Below, in pieces: positions 47,512 to 56,366 of a stretch of DNA of 64,000 nucleotides. Each line of letters opens with the position of its first letter. Within the stretch, counting starts at the first letter, position 1. Source of the stretch: CAIKNB01 sp964415965. Its GTDB lineage: Bacteria > Patescibacteriota > Patescibacteriia > 2-12-FULL-60-25. The notes below the pieces were generated by a model. The model saw only the letters and a program-made list of their open reading frames with translations, was not told the origin of the DNA and did not search any database. Both the position numbers and the translations under genes were made by a program. The DNA lies in assembly GCA_964415965.1 (NCBI GenBank), contig CAYQCK010000001.1:620001-684000 (forward strand). The letters run 5' to 3'.

Positions 47512-49431
47512 TTATTCCTGCTTGAATTCCCCTTCCTGCGCGCCCTTATCGTCCTTCGGGGCCTCGCCTTGCGTTCCGGGCTGTTCGCCCTCGACCGTCG
47601 TCGACGCGTTCTGCTGTTTCTTGTACATGGCTTCGCCAACCTTCTGTCCAGCCGTGGCCAGTTCGTCGCCGGCTTTCTTGATGGCTTCGATGTCTTCCGA
47701 ATCCTTGACATTCTTCAAAGCTTCGAGTTTTTCTTCGACCGCCTTGCGATCCGCCTCGTCGACATCTTTCGCTTCCTTCATCATCTTCTCGGTGGTGTAG
47801 ATCATGCTCTCGGCCATGTTGCGCGCTTCGATGAGGTCGCGCTTCTGCTTGTCCTCGCCGGCGTGCGCTTCGGCGTCCTTCTTCATGCGCTCGACTTCGT
47901 CCTTCGACAGGTTGGTCGAGGCCGTGATGGTGATCTTCTGCTCCTTGTTGGTCGCCTTGTCCAAGGCCTTGACCGACAGGATGCCGTTGGCATCGATGTC
48001 GAACGTGACTTCGATCTGCGGGATGCCGCGCGGCGCGGTCGGGATGCCGGAGAGCGTGAATTTGCCGAGCGTGCGGTTGTGCGCCGCCATCTCGCGCTCG
48101 CCCTGCAGGACGTGGATCTCGACCGAAGTCTGTCCGTCCGCGGCCGTCGAGAAAATCTGCGACTTGGCCGTCGGGATGGTGGTGTTGCGTTCGATGAGCT
48201 TGGTCATGACGCCGCCCAAAGTCTCGAGACCGAGCGACAGCGGCGTGACGTCAAGTAACAACAATTCGCCCTTGATGTCGCCCTGGAGATTGCCGGCCTG
48301 GACCGCGGCGCCGACCGCCACGACCTCGTCCGGGTTGACCGTGATGTTCGGCTTCTTGCCGAAGAACTTCTCGACCGTGGCCTGGACGAGCGGCATGCGC
48401 GTCATGCCTCCGACGAGGATGACCTCGTTGATGTCCGCGGACGTCATCTTGGCGTCAGCCAAAGCCTTGCGGCACGGTTCGAGCGTCTTTTCGACCAGGT
48501 CGCCTACCAGTTCCTCGAACTTGGCGCGCGACAACTTCAAAAGCAGATGCTTCGGCCCGTTGGCGTCGCTCGTGATGAACGGCTGGTTGATTTCCGTTTC
48601 CATGGCGCTCGACAGCTCGATCTTAGCCTTCTCCGCCGCCTCTTTGATGCGCTGGAGCGCCAGGTTGTCCTTGCCGAGGTCGATGCCTTCCTGCTTCTTG
48701 AATTCGTCCACGATCCAGGTGATGAGCTTCTGGTCGAAGTCGTCGCCGCCGAGGTGCGTGTCGCCGTTGGTGGCCTTGACCTCGACCGTGTTCTGGCTGG
48801 TCGTGGCGTCGTACGCGATTTCAAGGACCGACACGTCGAACGTGCCGCCGCCCAAATCGTAGACGATGACCTTCTCGTCCTTCTTGCGGTCGAAACCGTA
48901 AGCCAAAGCCGCGGCAGTCGGTTCGTTGATGATGCGCATGACCTTGAGGCCCGCGATCTCGCCCGCGACCTTGGTCGCCTGGCGCTGCGAGTCGTCGAAA
49001 TACGCCGGGACCGTGATGACGGCCTCGGTTATCTTCTCACCGAGGCGCGCTTCGGCGTCTGCCTTGAGCTTCTGCAGGATCATGGCCGAGATCTCTTCAG
49101 CCGAATAGTCCTTGCCGCTCATGGCGACCGCGACGCCGTCGCCTTTGCGCGACAGCTTGTACGGCAGCCACTTGAGGTCGCGTTGGACCTCGTTATCCTC
49201 CCAGCGGCGGCCGATGAGACGCTTCACGCTGAAGATGGTGTTCTCCGGATTCACGACCGACTGGCGCTTGGCGATCTGCCCGACGAGCCGCTCGCCCGTC
49301 TTGGACACGGCCACGACCGACGGCGTGGTCTTGGCGCCTTCCGCGTTCTCCAAGACCTTCGGCTGTCCGCCTTCGACGACCGCCATGCAGGAATTTGTCG
49401 TACCGAGATCTATGCCGAGTATTTTTGCCAT
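47512..49431 (-). CDS. dnaK: Chaperone protein DnaK (Hsp70)
   Basis: ATP-driven folding chaperone, 639 residues from ATG 49431 (MAKILGIDLGTTNS), the canonical start; the frame up to 49458 adds an artefactual N-terminus. Nucleotide-binding motifs DLGTTNSCMAVVEGG, DLGGGTFDVSVLEI and GGMTRMPLV are intact; the linker is LLLDVTPLSLG; the substrate-binding domain and helical lid follow. The C-terminal tail is Gln/Gly/Glu-rich, ending PKDDKGAQEGEFKQE. It lies in the middle of the hrcA operon, after hsp20. Confidence 0.98.
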   Translation of the reverse strand: MAKILGIDLGTTNSCMAVVEGGQPKVLENAEGAKTTPSVVAVSKTGERLVGQIAKRQSVVNPENTIFSVKRLIGRRWEDNEVQRDLKWLPYKLSRKGDGVAVAMSGKDYSAEEISAMILQKLKADAEARLGEKITEAVITVPAYFDDSQRQATKVAGEIAGLKVMRIINEPTAAALAYGFDRKKDEKVIVYDLGGGTFDVSVLEIAYDATTSQNTVEVKATNGDTHLGGDDFDQKLITWIVDEFKKQEGIDLGKDNLALQRIKEAAEKAKIELSSAMETEINQPFITSDANGPKHLLLKLSRAKFEELVGDLVEKTLEPCRKALADAKMTSADINEVILVGGMTRMPLVQATVEKFFGKKPNITVNPDEVVAVGAAVQAGNLQGDIKGELLLLDVTPLSLGLETLGGVMTKLIERNTTIPTAKSQIFSTAADGQTSVEIHVLQGEREMAAHNRTLGKFTLSGIPTAPRGIPQIEVTFDIDANGILSVKALDKATNKEQKITITASTNLSKDEVERMKKDAEAHAGEDKQKRDLIEARNMAESMIYTTEKMMKEAKDVDEADRKAVEEKLEALKNVKDSEDIEAIKKAGDELATAGQKVGEAMYKKQQNASTTVEGEQPGTQGEAPKDDKGAQEGEFKQE

Positions 49432-49443
49432 AGTGTATTTGTT

Positions 49444-49468
49444 GGGACGAATAATCATTCGCCCTTAC
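49444..49468. repeat. REP-like palindrome overlapping the hsp20 stop codon
   Basis: GGACGAAT-AATC-ATTCGCCC (one arm mismatch) in the 23-base gap between hsp20 and dnaK. On the minus strand it supplies the last codons of hsp20 (Gly-Lys-Gly-Glu) and its TGA. Confidence 0.75.
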
Positions 49469-49886
49469 CGATCACGTCGATTTTGATGGACTTAGCCTTC
49501 GGTTCCTCCAGCTTCGGGATTTCGATTTTCAGGATGCCATCCTTGAATGAAGCCTTGGCGGAGTCTTCCTTGATGCCTTGCGGCAGGGCGACCTGGCGCA
49601 TGAACGAGCCGCTGCGGATTTCCTTGCGGTAGTATTCCTTTTCGTCGACTTCGGTCTTGCGTTCCGAGCTGCCGCTGATGCGTAGCACGCCGTTCTCGAT
49701 GGCCAGGTCGACTTTGGACGGATCCACGCCCGGCAAAGCCGTTTCGACCACGATCGCGTCTTTCGAATCGTAGACGTCGATGGCCGGGACCAGGCCGTTG
49801 CCGCGCTGGACCGCCGGCAGGCCTTCGAAAATCTTGTCGAAGTTATCGAAGGGTTCGAAGAAAGGTGACCATTTGATGATAGACAT
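49455..49886 (-). CDS. Small heat-shock protein (Hsp20/alpha-crystallin)
   Basis: Holdase that binds unfolded proteins and hands them to DnaK. 143 residues. Alpha-crystallin domain at about 36-135: VPAIDVYDSKDAIVVETALPGVDPSKVDLAIENGVLRISG, then EKEYYRKEIRSGSFMRQVALP and ASFKDGILKIEIPKL. The IxI-like tail is IKIDV. Its final four codons and stop lie within a REP-like palindrome, so the C-terminus may have been reshaped by insertion. Member of the CIRCE-controlled operon between grpE and dnaK. Confidence 0.95.
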   Translation of the reverse strand: MSIIKWSPFFEPFDNFDKIFEGLPAVQRGNGLVPAIDVYDSKDAIVVETALPGVDPSKVDLAIENGVLRISGSSERKTEVDEKEYYRKEIRSGSFMRQVALPQGIKEDSAKASFKDGILKIEIPKLEEPKAKSIKIDVIGKGE

Positions 49887-49908
49887 ATGGTTGATGCGAT
49901 TGCGTTGA

Positions 49909-50451
49909 TTATGATGTCCGTTTGGCGACCATGACTTGGGCGGGGCGCAAAAGCTTACCGTTCAGCCGCCAACCCGAGCGCATGACTTTGGCGACGGCTC
50001 CTTCCTCCAGCTCCGCAGAGTCGACATGGCCGACGGCTTCGTGGACCAGCGGATCGAACTGCCCGTCGGTCGGCACGCGCTCCAGGCCGATGTCCTTGAA
50101 CACCGATTCCCAGAGGTTCTTGACCGCCGCGACGCCCGTAATCCAATTCTGGATGCGCTTGGCCTGGTCCTCGGCCAGCGGGCGGAGGTCCGGGGCGTGC
50201 GCCAGGGCGCTCTCGAACTGATCGATGGCCGGGAGCAGATCGTTGATCAGCTTTTCGTTCGCATATTTGGCGAACTCGAGCTTCTCGCGGTCGTTCTCCT
50301 TTTTGAGGTTCGCGTAGTCGGCCTGCGCCCGTTTCCATCCGGCGAGATATTCCTCGCAGTGGCATTCGGCCTTGTCCGTCACGTCGCCGGCGGCCGGTGT
50401 CGCCCCATCCTTCATTTCATCATTCATATTCCCGTCTATGTTCTGGGTCAT
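49909..50451 (-). CDS. grpE: Nucleotide exchange factor GrpE
   Basis: Releases ADP from DnaK. 180 residues. A disordered acidic N-terminus (1-30), then the long paired helix (about 35-95) with WKRAQADYANLKKENDREK, and the C-terminal beta-wing with RVPTDGQFDPLVHEAVGHVDS and VMRSGWRLNGKLLRPAQVMVAK, the family signature. It begins 5 bases after hrcA ends. Confidence 0.96.
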   Translation of the reverse strand: MTQNIDGNMNDEMKDGATPAAGDVTDKAECHCEEYLAGWKRAQADYANLKKENDREKLEFAKYANEKLINDLLPAIDQFESALAHAPDLRPLAEDQAKRIQNWITGVAAVKNLWESVFKDIGLERVPTDGQFDPLVHEAVGHVDSAELEEGAVAKVMRSGWRLNGKLLRPAQVMVAKRTS

Positions 50452-50456
50452 GGTGG

Positions 50457-51137
50457 TTATGGCATGAGTTGTTTGATCGAATTGAGCGCGGCTCCGGCCA
50501 AGCGGTAGTCCATGCGCATCGGGCCGAGAACGGCGACGAACGAACCGTCATTCAGGGTCAGCAGGGCCGAACCGCAGACCGAGCCGAACGGGCACGTTTC
50601 GCCGAGCCGGAAGGTCGGGACGACGAACCGCTCGCGGCGGACGCGCATCAGCATCTCGTCCAAGCTGTCGAGGATGTTGCCCAGGCTGACGACGCTGCCC
50701 CAGTTGCCGAACTCCGGCTGGCTGAAGAGCTGCGACAGGCCCGTGTAATAGGCATCCGCTTCCCCCAAACCCAAGACCACGGCCGTGCCGGCGAGTTCGG
50801 CGACTGCCTTGGCCGCGTTCTTAAGTTTTCGTTCGTTCTCTTCGGCGGATTTGATCGCCGTCTCGACGGCCTGCTGATCGCGGCGCGAAAGCGGACGCGA
50901 ATCCATTATCTCCTCGACATACAGCCGGTAGCCCTTCTCGGTCGGCTGGCGGCCGGATGATGTATGCGGATGCATCAGATAGCCCTGTTCCTCGAGCTCC
51001 GCGAACCAGTTGCGGATGGTCGCCGAACTCACGTCCAAGCCGTGCGCTTCGACGAAGTGCTGCGAACCGACCGGCTCGCCGGTCCGGATCAGGTCTTCCG
51101 CCACCAGTCCGAGGATTTTTTTGAGCTTGTCATCCAT
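50457..51137 (-). CDS. hrcA: Heat-inducible transcription repressor HrcA
   Basis: Repressor that binds CIRCE and releases it on heat stress when GroEL or other chaperones are titrated. 226 residues from ATG 51137, two bases from the CIRCE element; shorter than the 340-residue average. The N-terminal winged helix is clear (LIRTGEPVGSQHFVEAHG, SSATIRNWFAELEEQGYL, HTSSGRQPTEKGYRLYVE); the GAF-like domain follows but the inserted dimerisation part is reduced. First gene of the operon, so it is auto-regulated. No groEL is present in the window. Confidence 0.95.
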   Translation of the reverse strand: MDDKLKKILGLVAEDLIRTGEPVGSQHFVEAHGLDVSSATIRNWFAELEEQGYLMHPHTSSGRQPTEKGYRLYVEEIMDSRPLSRRDQQAVETAIKSAEENERKLKNAAKAVAELAGTAVVLGLGEADAYYTGLSQLFSQPEFGNWGSVVSLGNILDSLDEMLMRVRRERFVVPTFRLGETCPFGSVCGSALLTLNDGSFVAVLGPMRMDYRLAGAALNSIKQLMP

Positions 51138-51139
51138 GG

Positions 51140-51166
51140 TTAGCACTCACAATAATTGAGTGCTAG
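51140..51166. promoter_or_regulatory. CIRCE operator of the hrcA-dnaK operon
   Basis: TTAGCACTC-N9-GAGTGCTAG: only the last base departs from the classical TTAGCACTC-N9-GAGTGCTAA. It sits at the expected transcription start and the hrcA ATG, so a bound repressor would block both initiation and elongation. Confidence 0.97.
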
Positions 51167-51167
51167 A

Positions 51168-51196
51168 AGAATATCGCGCTACGGAACGAGCGTCAA
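51168..51196 (-). promoter_or_regulatory. Core promoter of the heat-shock operon
   Basis: Minus strand TTGACG, 17 bases, TATTCT; CIRCE starts one base downstream. The rest of the gap to 51251 shows nothing else. Confidence 0.85.
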
Positions 51197-51251
51197 GTGG
51201 CAAAATATCAAGCCAATCTAGCCAAAAAACAAATCCCTGACGTAGACCTGG

Positions 51252-52490
51252 TCATTCGTATCTAAGCGCCTCTATGGGGTTCAGCTTGGCCGCTTTGCGT
51301 GCCGGGAAATAGCCGAAAACGATGCCGATGGCGACCGACACGCCGAAGCCCATCCCGATGCCGGACCACGGAACGACGAAAGACCAGCCCGCCTGGTAAG
51401 CAGCCAACGCCTTCAGGCTGAGCCAGGACAGGCCGACACCCGAGGCGACGCCGATTATCCCGGCGAAGAACGACAGGAGCATGGCTTCATACAGGAATTG
51501 GCGCAGGATGTCTCGGTACAGCGCCCCGATCGCCTTCCGCAAACCGATTTCCCGCGTCCGCTCCGTCACCGTGACGTACATGATGTTCATGATGCCGACG
51601 CCCCCGACGATGAGCGAGATGGCGGCGATCGAGCTTAAGAGGACCTGCAGGATGGTGCCGATGGCCCCGGCGCGCTGGGCCGCATCTTCCTGCGAGCCGA
51701 TGAAGAAATCGTCCTTCGACAGGTCGCCGGTCGGGTTATCGATGTTATGGAGCTCCCTGAGGATGACGCTCACCCGCTCTTTGGCCTCGTCGGTGGCGAC
51801 GCTGCCGGTCATGACGTTGATGAATTGGATCCTCTCGAGATTGAACTGGTCCATCATGGTGGTGTACGGGACGTAGGCTTGCCGGTCGAGGTTGGTGAAG
51901 AACCGCGTGCCCGCCTGCTTGAGTATCCCGATCACCTTGTACGACCGTTTGCCGATCTTGATCGACTTGCCCAACGGCTCTTCTTCGCCGAACAGGTCCT
52001 TCGCCAAATCGACGCCCAAGACCGTGACGTGCGCCTTGGCGTCGACGTCCTCGAGGCTGAAGAAGTAACCCCGGCCGATCTCGGCGTTGTACATGGCCAA
52101 CCCGGTCTCGGCCGTCCCCGCGATCTGCGAACGGATGCTTTCGCTCAAGTATTCGACGTTGGCGCTGTTGAACAGGTTGGCGCTCGCCAGCCTGACCCAG
52201 CCTTGTTGCTTGAGGCGTTTGTAGTCCTTGACCGTCAGCGTCTGCTTCACGACCGACGTCGGCGGTCCCGAGCTCTGTTTGCCGTCGCCGGATCCTGAGC
52301 GGATGATGAGCATATCCGAACCGAACGACGCCACCTGCGACATTATGAAGCTCTCGGCCGCCCGGCCCACCGACATCATCAGGATGACGGACGCGATGCC
52401 GATGACGATGCCGAGCATGGTCAAAGCCGCGCGCCCTTTGTTCCGGGTGAGGCTCGCCAAGCTGATTCTGATCACGTCTCTGAGCAGCAT
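51252..52490 (-). CDS. MacB/FtsX-family ABC permease, second of two
   Basis: 412 residues with the MacB plan: helix at about 20-42, a long extracytoplasmic MacB_PCD domain (about 45-275), then three helices (about 283-305, 335-355, 372-395) and the closing motif FGYFPARKAAKLNPIEALRYE. The GIVIGIASVILMMSVG start and IMYVTVTERTREIGLRKAIGA loop are diagnostic of this permease class. It is paralogous to the gene at 52495 and four bases from it, so the two probably form a heterodimeric channel. Last gene of the exporter operon. Confidence 0.92.
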   Translation of the reverse strand: MLLRDVIRISLASLTRNKGRAALTMLGIVIGIASVILMMSVGRAAESFIMSQVASFGSDMLIIRSGSGDGKQSSGPPTSVVKQTLTVKDYKRLKQQGWVRLASANLFNSANVEYLSESIRSQIAGTAETGLAMYNAEIGRGYFFSLEDVDAKAHVTVLGVDLAKDLFGEEEPLGKSIKIGKRSYKVIGILKQAGTRFFTNLDRQAYVPYTTMMDQFNLERIQFINVMTGSVATDEAKERVSVILRELHNIDNPTGDLSKDDFFIGSQEDAAQRAGAIGTILQVLLSSIAAISLIVGGVGIMNIMYVTVTERTREIGLRKAIGALYRDILRQFLYEAMLLSFFAGIIGVASGVGLSWLSLKALAAYQAGWSFVVPWSGIGMGFGVSVAIGIVFGYFPARKAAKLNPIEALRYE

Positions 52491-52494
52491 GGGA

Positions 52495-53724
52495 TTATTC
52501 CGCCCGCAGGGCTTCGATGGGCCTGAGCTTGGCGGCCTTGCGCGCCGGGAGATAGCCGAAGAGCACGCCGATGGCCGTCGAGACGCCGACGCCCAACAGG
52601 ACGCCGCGCCAAGACACGGTGAAGACCCAGCCCGGGGTGTAGTAATTGATGATGAGGATCGCGAGATACGCCACCAACGAACCGAAGATGATGCCGACCA
52701 GGCCGCCGACTACGGTGAGCATGGTCGCTTCGGTCAGGAACTGGCGCAGGACATCCCGGTAGCGCGCGCCGATGGCCTTGCGCAAACCGATTTCCGAGAT
52801 GCGTTCGGTCACGCTCACGAACATGATGTTCATGATGCCGATGCCGCCGACCAGCAGCGAAATCGCGGCGATGGAGGAAAGCAATATCTGCAGCACGGAA
52901 GTCACCTGGTCCACCGTCTTGACGGCGTCCGCTTGCGTCATGATGAAGAAGTCGTCTTTGGCCAAATCCCCTTCCGGATTGTCCAGGTTGTGTTGGTCCC
53001 GCATGATCTCCTCGATGCGTCGTTGGGCCTCGTCAAGCGGGATGGTGGTCTTGGCGTAGATGTATTCGAAATGCTCCTTGGCGTACAGGTCCATCATGGT
53101 CGTCGCCGGGATGTAAATCATGTCATCCAGGTTCTGGAAGAACTGCGTCCCCGCCTTGCCCATCACGCCGATGACGCGATATGAGTTAGTGCCGAGCTTG
53201 ATGCTTTGGCCGACGGGCTCGTTTTGGCCGAAAATCTCCTCCGCTATGGAGTATCCCAAGACCGCGACCCGGGAATGGCTCTCGACGTCCGGGTCGGCGA
53301 TGAAGAACCCTGATTTCATCCCGTAGCCGCCGATTTCGATTTCGTCCGGCGTGGTCCCGACGATGGTCACGTTCTTGTTCGTGCCCTGGGCGACCAGCAT
53401 GTCCGACTGGATGAGGTCGGCCGACACGAGGGGCAGCCACGGCCCGGCCTTGCGTAAGCGTTTGTAGTCCTTGTACGTCAACGTCATCTCGATGAACGGA
53501 CTCGGGTTGTCGGTGACCGATTTCGGGCCGGGATGGATGATGAGCTTGTCGGGTCCGAAACTCGAAAGCTGGGACAGGATGAAAGCCTGGGCCGCCTCGC
53601 CGATCGACATCGCCAAAATGACCGCCGAGATGCCGATCACGATGCCGAGCATCGTGAGGAGCGACCGGTTGCGCGTGCGCCTCAGGCTTTGCCAGGCGCT
53701 TTGGGTGAGGTCGCTGAACTGCAT
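52495..53724 (-). CDS. MacB/FtsX-family ABC permease, first of two
   Basis: 409 residues, same four-helix topology as its neighbour (GIVIGISAVILAMSIG, IMNIMFVSVTERISEIGLRKAIGA, LFGYLPARKAAKLRPIEALRAE). The extracytoplasmic domains of the two differ clearly, so the duplication is old. Start is four bases before the ATPase stop. Such permeases transmit force from the ATPase to the adaptor outside the membrane (mechanotransmission) and do not carry substrate through the membrane themselves. Confidence 0.92.
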   Translation of the reverse strand: MQFSDLTQSAWQSLRRTRNRSLLTMLGIVIGISAVILAMSIGEAAQAFILSQLSSFGPDKLIIHPGPKSVTDNPSPFIEMTLTYKDYKRLRKAGPWLPLVSADLIQSDMLVAQGTNKNVTIVGTTPDEIEIGGYGMKSGFFIADPDVESHSRVAVLGYSIAEEIFGQNEPVGQSIKLGTNSYRVIGVMGKAGTQFFQNLDDMIYIPATTMMDLYAKEHFEYIYAKTTIPLDEAQRRIEEIMRDQHNLDNPEGDLAKDDFFIMTQADAVKTVDQVTSVLQILLSSIAAISLLVGGIGIMNIMFVSVTERISEIGLRKAIGARYRDVLRQFLTEATMLTVVGGLVGIIFGSLVAYLAILIINYYTPGWVFTVSWRGVLLGVGVSTAIGVLFGYLPARKAAKLRPIEALRAE

Positions 53725-53728
53725 ACGG

Positions 53729-54469
53729 TCATTTCATGAGCGTCGCCTCCTCCGATGCGATGAACCGCTTGGCGACCAGCTCGTCCTTCACCAACAGGCC
53801 GTCCTTTATCTTGACGATCCTCTCGGCGTGTTCGGCGGTGTATGTCTCATGGGTGACCAGGATGACCGTATGGCCGCGTTCCCTTTCGAGGTTCTGCAGG
53901 ATGCGCATGACTTGGGCGCCGGACTTCGAATCAAGGTTGCCGGTCGGCTCGTCCGCGAAGATGACCGGGGGCTTGCGGATGAGGGCGCGGGCGATGGCGA
54001 CGCGTTGCCGCTCGCCGCCCGACAGCTGGTTCGACAGGTTATTGGCGCGATGCTCCAGACCCACGGCCTCGATGGCGTCCTGGGCCAGCTTCCGCCGCTT
54101 GGATGGCGGGACATCGGAATACAGCAACGGCAGCATGACGTTGTCGAGCACCGATGTCTTGGGCAGCAGGTTGAACGCCTGGAAGATGAAACCGATTTTC
54201 TCGCCGCGCATAGTCGCCAACTCGTCCTCGTCCAAAGTCGAGACGTCGCGCCCTTCGAAGAAATACTTGCCCCCGGTCAGGCCGTCGAGGAAGCCCAGGA
54301 TGTGCATGAGGGTCGACTTGCCCGAACCGGAAGGTCCCATGATGGCCAAAAACTGCCCTTCGGGGACGCTGAAGGTTATGCCGTGCAGGACCGCGGTCTC
54401 GACCTCGTCGTTAAAATAGCTTTTTTTGAGGTTCTCGACGCGGATTATTTCCTTGTCGCCGTTGTTCAT
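53729..54469 (-). CDS. MacB/LolD-type ABC ATPase
   Basis: 246 residues: Walker A GPSGSGKST, signature LSGGERQRVAIARALIRKP, Walker B VIFADEPTGNLD, and H-loop VTHETYTAEHA. The dimer drives the two FtsX-like permeases. The ATG overlaps the stop of the adaptor gene (ATGA), so expression is coupled. A 20-residue C-terminal extension after the ATPase core is not explained. Confidence 0.95.
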   Translation of the reverse strand: MNNGDKEIIRVENLKKSYFNDEVETAVLHGITFSVPEGQFLAIMGPSGSGKSTLMHILGFLDGLTGGKYFFEGRDVSTLDEDELATMRGEKIGFIFQAFNLLPKTSVLDNVMLPLLYSDVPPSKRRKLAQDAIEAVGLEHRANNLSNQLSGGERQRVAIARALIRKPPVIFADEPTGNLDSKSGAQVMRILQNLERERGHTVILVTHETYTAEHAERIVKIKDGLLVKDELVAKRFIASEEATLMK

Positions 54470-56304
54470 TTCGTCTTTTCCCCGGTTATGACCAAGTCGC
54501 CCGGTTCGAGGCCCGTTTTGATCTCCACCTTGCCCTCGTCCCCTTTCAGGCCCATCTCGACCGTGCGGTTCTCGATCTTCAGGTTCTTGAGGATGCGGAC
54601 CGTACGCGCCGATCCGTCCGCGGTCTTTATGGCCCGGAGCGGGATGACGAGGACATCCTTGGCTTCGGCCGTGGTCACGGTCACGTTGGCCGTCATGCTC
54701 GGTTTGATTTCGCGGCCGGCCGGCTCTATCTGGACCCGGATCTTGTAGTACACGGCGTCCTGGACCTTGGTCTCGGCCGGATCCTTGGCGCTGACGAGGC
54801 CCTTGAATTTCACGTCGTCGCCGTAGGCGTCAAGGGTGATTTCCGCCTGTTGCCCGACCTGGACTTTGATGATGTCGGTCTCCGGGACCAGCGCTTCGAT
54901 GTCGTACGTTTCGGTCCCGACCATCTTGACCGCGACCGCATTCGCCATAATCTGCTCCCCGACGTCCGGCAGGACTTCGGAAACGGTGCCGTCGACCGGC
55001 GCCAGTATCTGGATGTTCTCCAGGTCGCGGCGCGCCTTGTCGTAAGCCACCCGCGCCTGCTCGACGGCCGCGCGCAAAGGCGACAGGTCGACGCTCCGCG
55101 GTCCTGAACTCTTCAGGTCATAAGTGGCCCGGGACGCGTCCAACGACGCTATCTGGATGGCGATGTTCGTCTCGGCTGACTTTACCTGGACTTCGGCGTT
55201 GGTCTTGGCCGTATCGAGCGCCACCTGGGCCGTCTTGACCGCGTTCTCCAGCTGCTGGATGGTCTGTGTCTTGGTCAGCGAAGTGTTGGTGATGGCTTGG
55301 ACCGCGTTCTCGACCGTGGCCTTCTGGCTCGAGATGTTGATGCGGTCGTTGTCGATGACGGTTTTCTTCGCCGTCAGGTCGGTATTGGTGAAGCTTGTGC
55401 TCGGCATGGTACCGGCCAGGACCTTCTGGACGTCGGTCAGGTAATCCTGGGCCAAGCCGATCGCGATGACCATCTTGTCGGCCCCCGCCAAGATATTCTC
55501 GCGCGTCGACAGCGTGTTCAGGCTCCTGACGACCTGTTCGGCGCTCTCCTTGGCCGCCTTCGCCAGCTTGTATGAATTCTTCGCGCGCTCGACCGAACCG
55601 GCCTCGAGGATGCCGAGGTAATACGCGAACGACGAATTCGCGGCTGTGTTGTCGACGCCGATGATCTGGTCTCCGTCGTTAAGCCCGGTCTGGAGCGGAC
55701 CCAAGGCGCTCAACAGGTATGTCCGGGCCGTATCGTAGGCGTTCTGGTTGGTCTGGGTCACCACGGCATCCGAATTCTTGAGGTTGTCCTGCGAGTTCTG
55801 GAGCGCTATCTCCGCCGTGCGCACGGCGTCGGCCGTGGTCTTCTTGATCGACTCGAGGTCTTGGTTGGCCTTGTCGAGCGCAGCCTGCGCCTGTTCGACC
55901 TGGGTTTCAGCCACTTTTATCGACTGCGCGGTTTCGCCGGCTTGGCGTTGGCTCAGGTTGGCTTCGGCGATGGCCAAGGCGGCTTTGGCGCTGCGTTCCG
56001 CGAAGACTACGTCGGAATCCTCCAGCTCGGCCAGGACTTCGTTCCGCTTGACCTCATCCCCGACCTTCACGTTGATCTTCGCGATTTTGCCGCTGTTCCT
56101 GAACGAAAGCTCGACCCGCGCCGCCGGTTTTATCTCGCCCGTGACTTCGACCGTCTGGAGCAGGTCCTGTTTGGACGCGGTCACGGTCTCGTATTCAATC
56201 TGCCCCGCTTTCGATCTGAGGTACCATACGTATCCGCCGGCCAGCAGCACCAGCAGCAGGATGATGTACGTCCGTTTTTTCTTCAAAAAATTCGGGATAG
56301 CCAT
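54466..56304 (-). CDS. MacA/HlyD-type membrane fusion (adaptor) protein
   Basis: 612 residues, long for the family. One N-terminal helix (about 13-29), beta-barrel/lipoyl segment ELSFRNSGKIAKINVKVGDEVKRNEVLAELEDSD, then a very long coiled-coil hairpin (about 95-420) with alternating Ala/Gln/Lys heptads, a second lipoyl half (ILAPVDGTVSEVLPDVGEQIM) and the C-terminal barrel. It would bridge the permease pair to the cell surface. In an organism with no outer membrane the long hairpin must serve another contact. First gene of the operon. Confidence 0.93.
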   Translation of the reverse strand: MAIPNFLKKKRTYIILLLVLLAGGYVWYLRSKAGQIEYETVTASKQDLLQTVEVTGEIKPAARVELSFRNSGKIAKINVKVGDEVKRNEVLAELEDSDVVFAERSAKAALAIAEANLSQRQAGETAQSIKVAETQVEQAQAALDKANQDLESIKKTTADAVRTAEIALQNSQDNLKNSDAVVTQTNQNAYDTARTYLLSALGPLQTGLNDGDQIIGVDNTAANSSFAYYLGILEAGSVERAKNSYKLAKAAKESAEQVVRSLNTLSTRENILAGADKMVIAIGLAQDYLTDVQKVLAGTMPSTSFTNTDLTAKKTVIDNDRINISSQKATVENAVQAITNTSLTKTQTIQQLENAVKTAQVALDTAKTNAEVQVKSAETNIAIQIASLDASRATYDLKSSGPRSVDLSPLRAAVEQARVAYDKARRDLENIQILAPVDGTVSEVLPDVGEQIMANAVAVKMVGTETYDIEALVPETDIIKVQVGQQAEITLDAYGDDVKFKGLVSAKDPAETKVQDAVYYKIRVQIEPAGREIKPSMTANVTVTTAEAKDVLVIPLRAIKTADGSARTVRILKNLKIENRTVEMGLKGDEGKVEIKTGLEPGDLVITGEKTK

Positions 56305-56313
56305 AGTTCGCTC

Positions 56314-56326
56314 GGGTCAATGACCC
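56314..56326. promoter_or_regulatory. Perfect palindrome in the exporter leader, candidate operator
   Basis: On the minus strand GGGTCA-T-TGACCC, placed at about +3 to +15 from the predicted start and 10 bases before the adaptor ATG. Position and symmetry fit a repressor site. Confidence 0.5.
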
Positions 56327-56335
56327 AATCGCGAT

Positions 56336-56364
56336 ATTTTAGCCGAATAACGCACCCTCGGCAA
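56336..56364 (-). promoter_or_regulatory. Promoter of the MacAB-like operon
   Basis: Minus strand TTGCCG, 17 bases, TAAAAT; 31 bases to ATG 56304, so this message has a real 5' leader. Confidence 0.6.
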
Positions 56365-56366
56365 AC

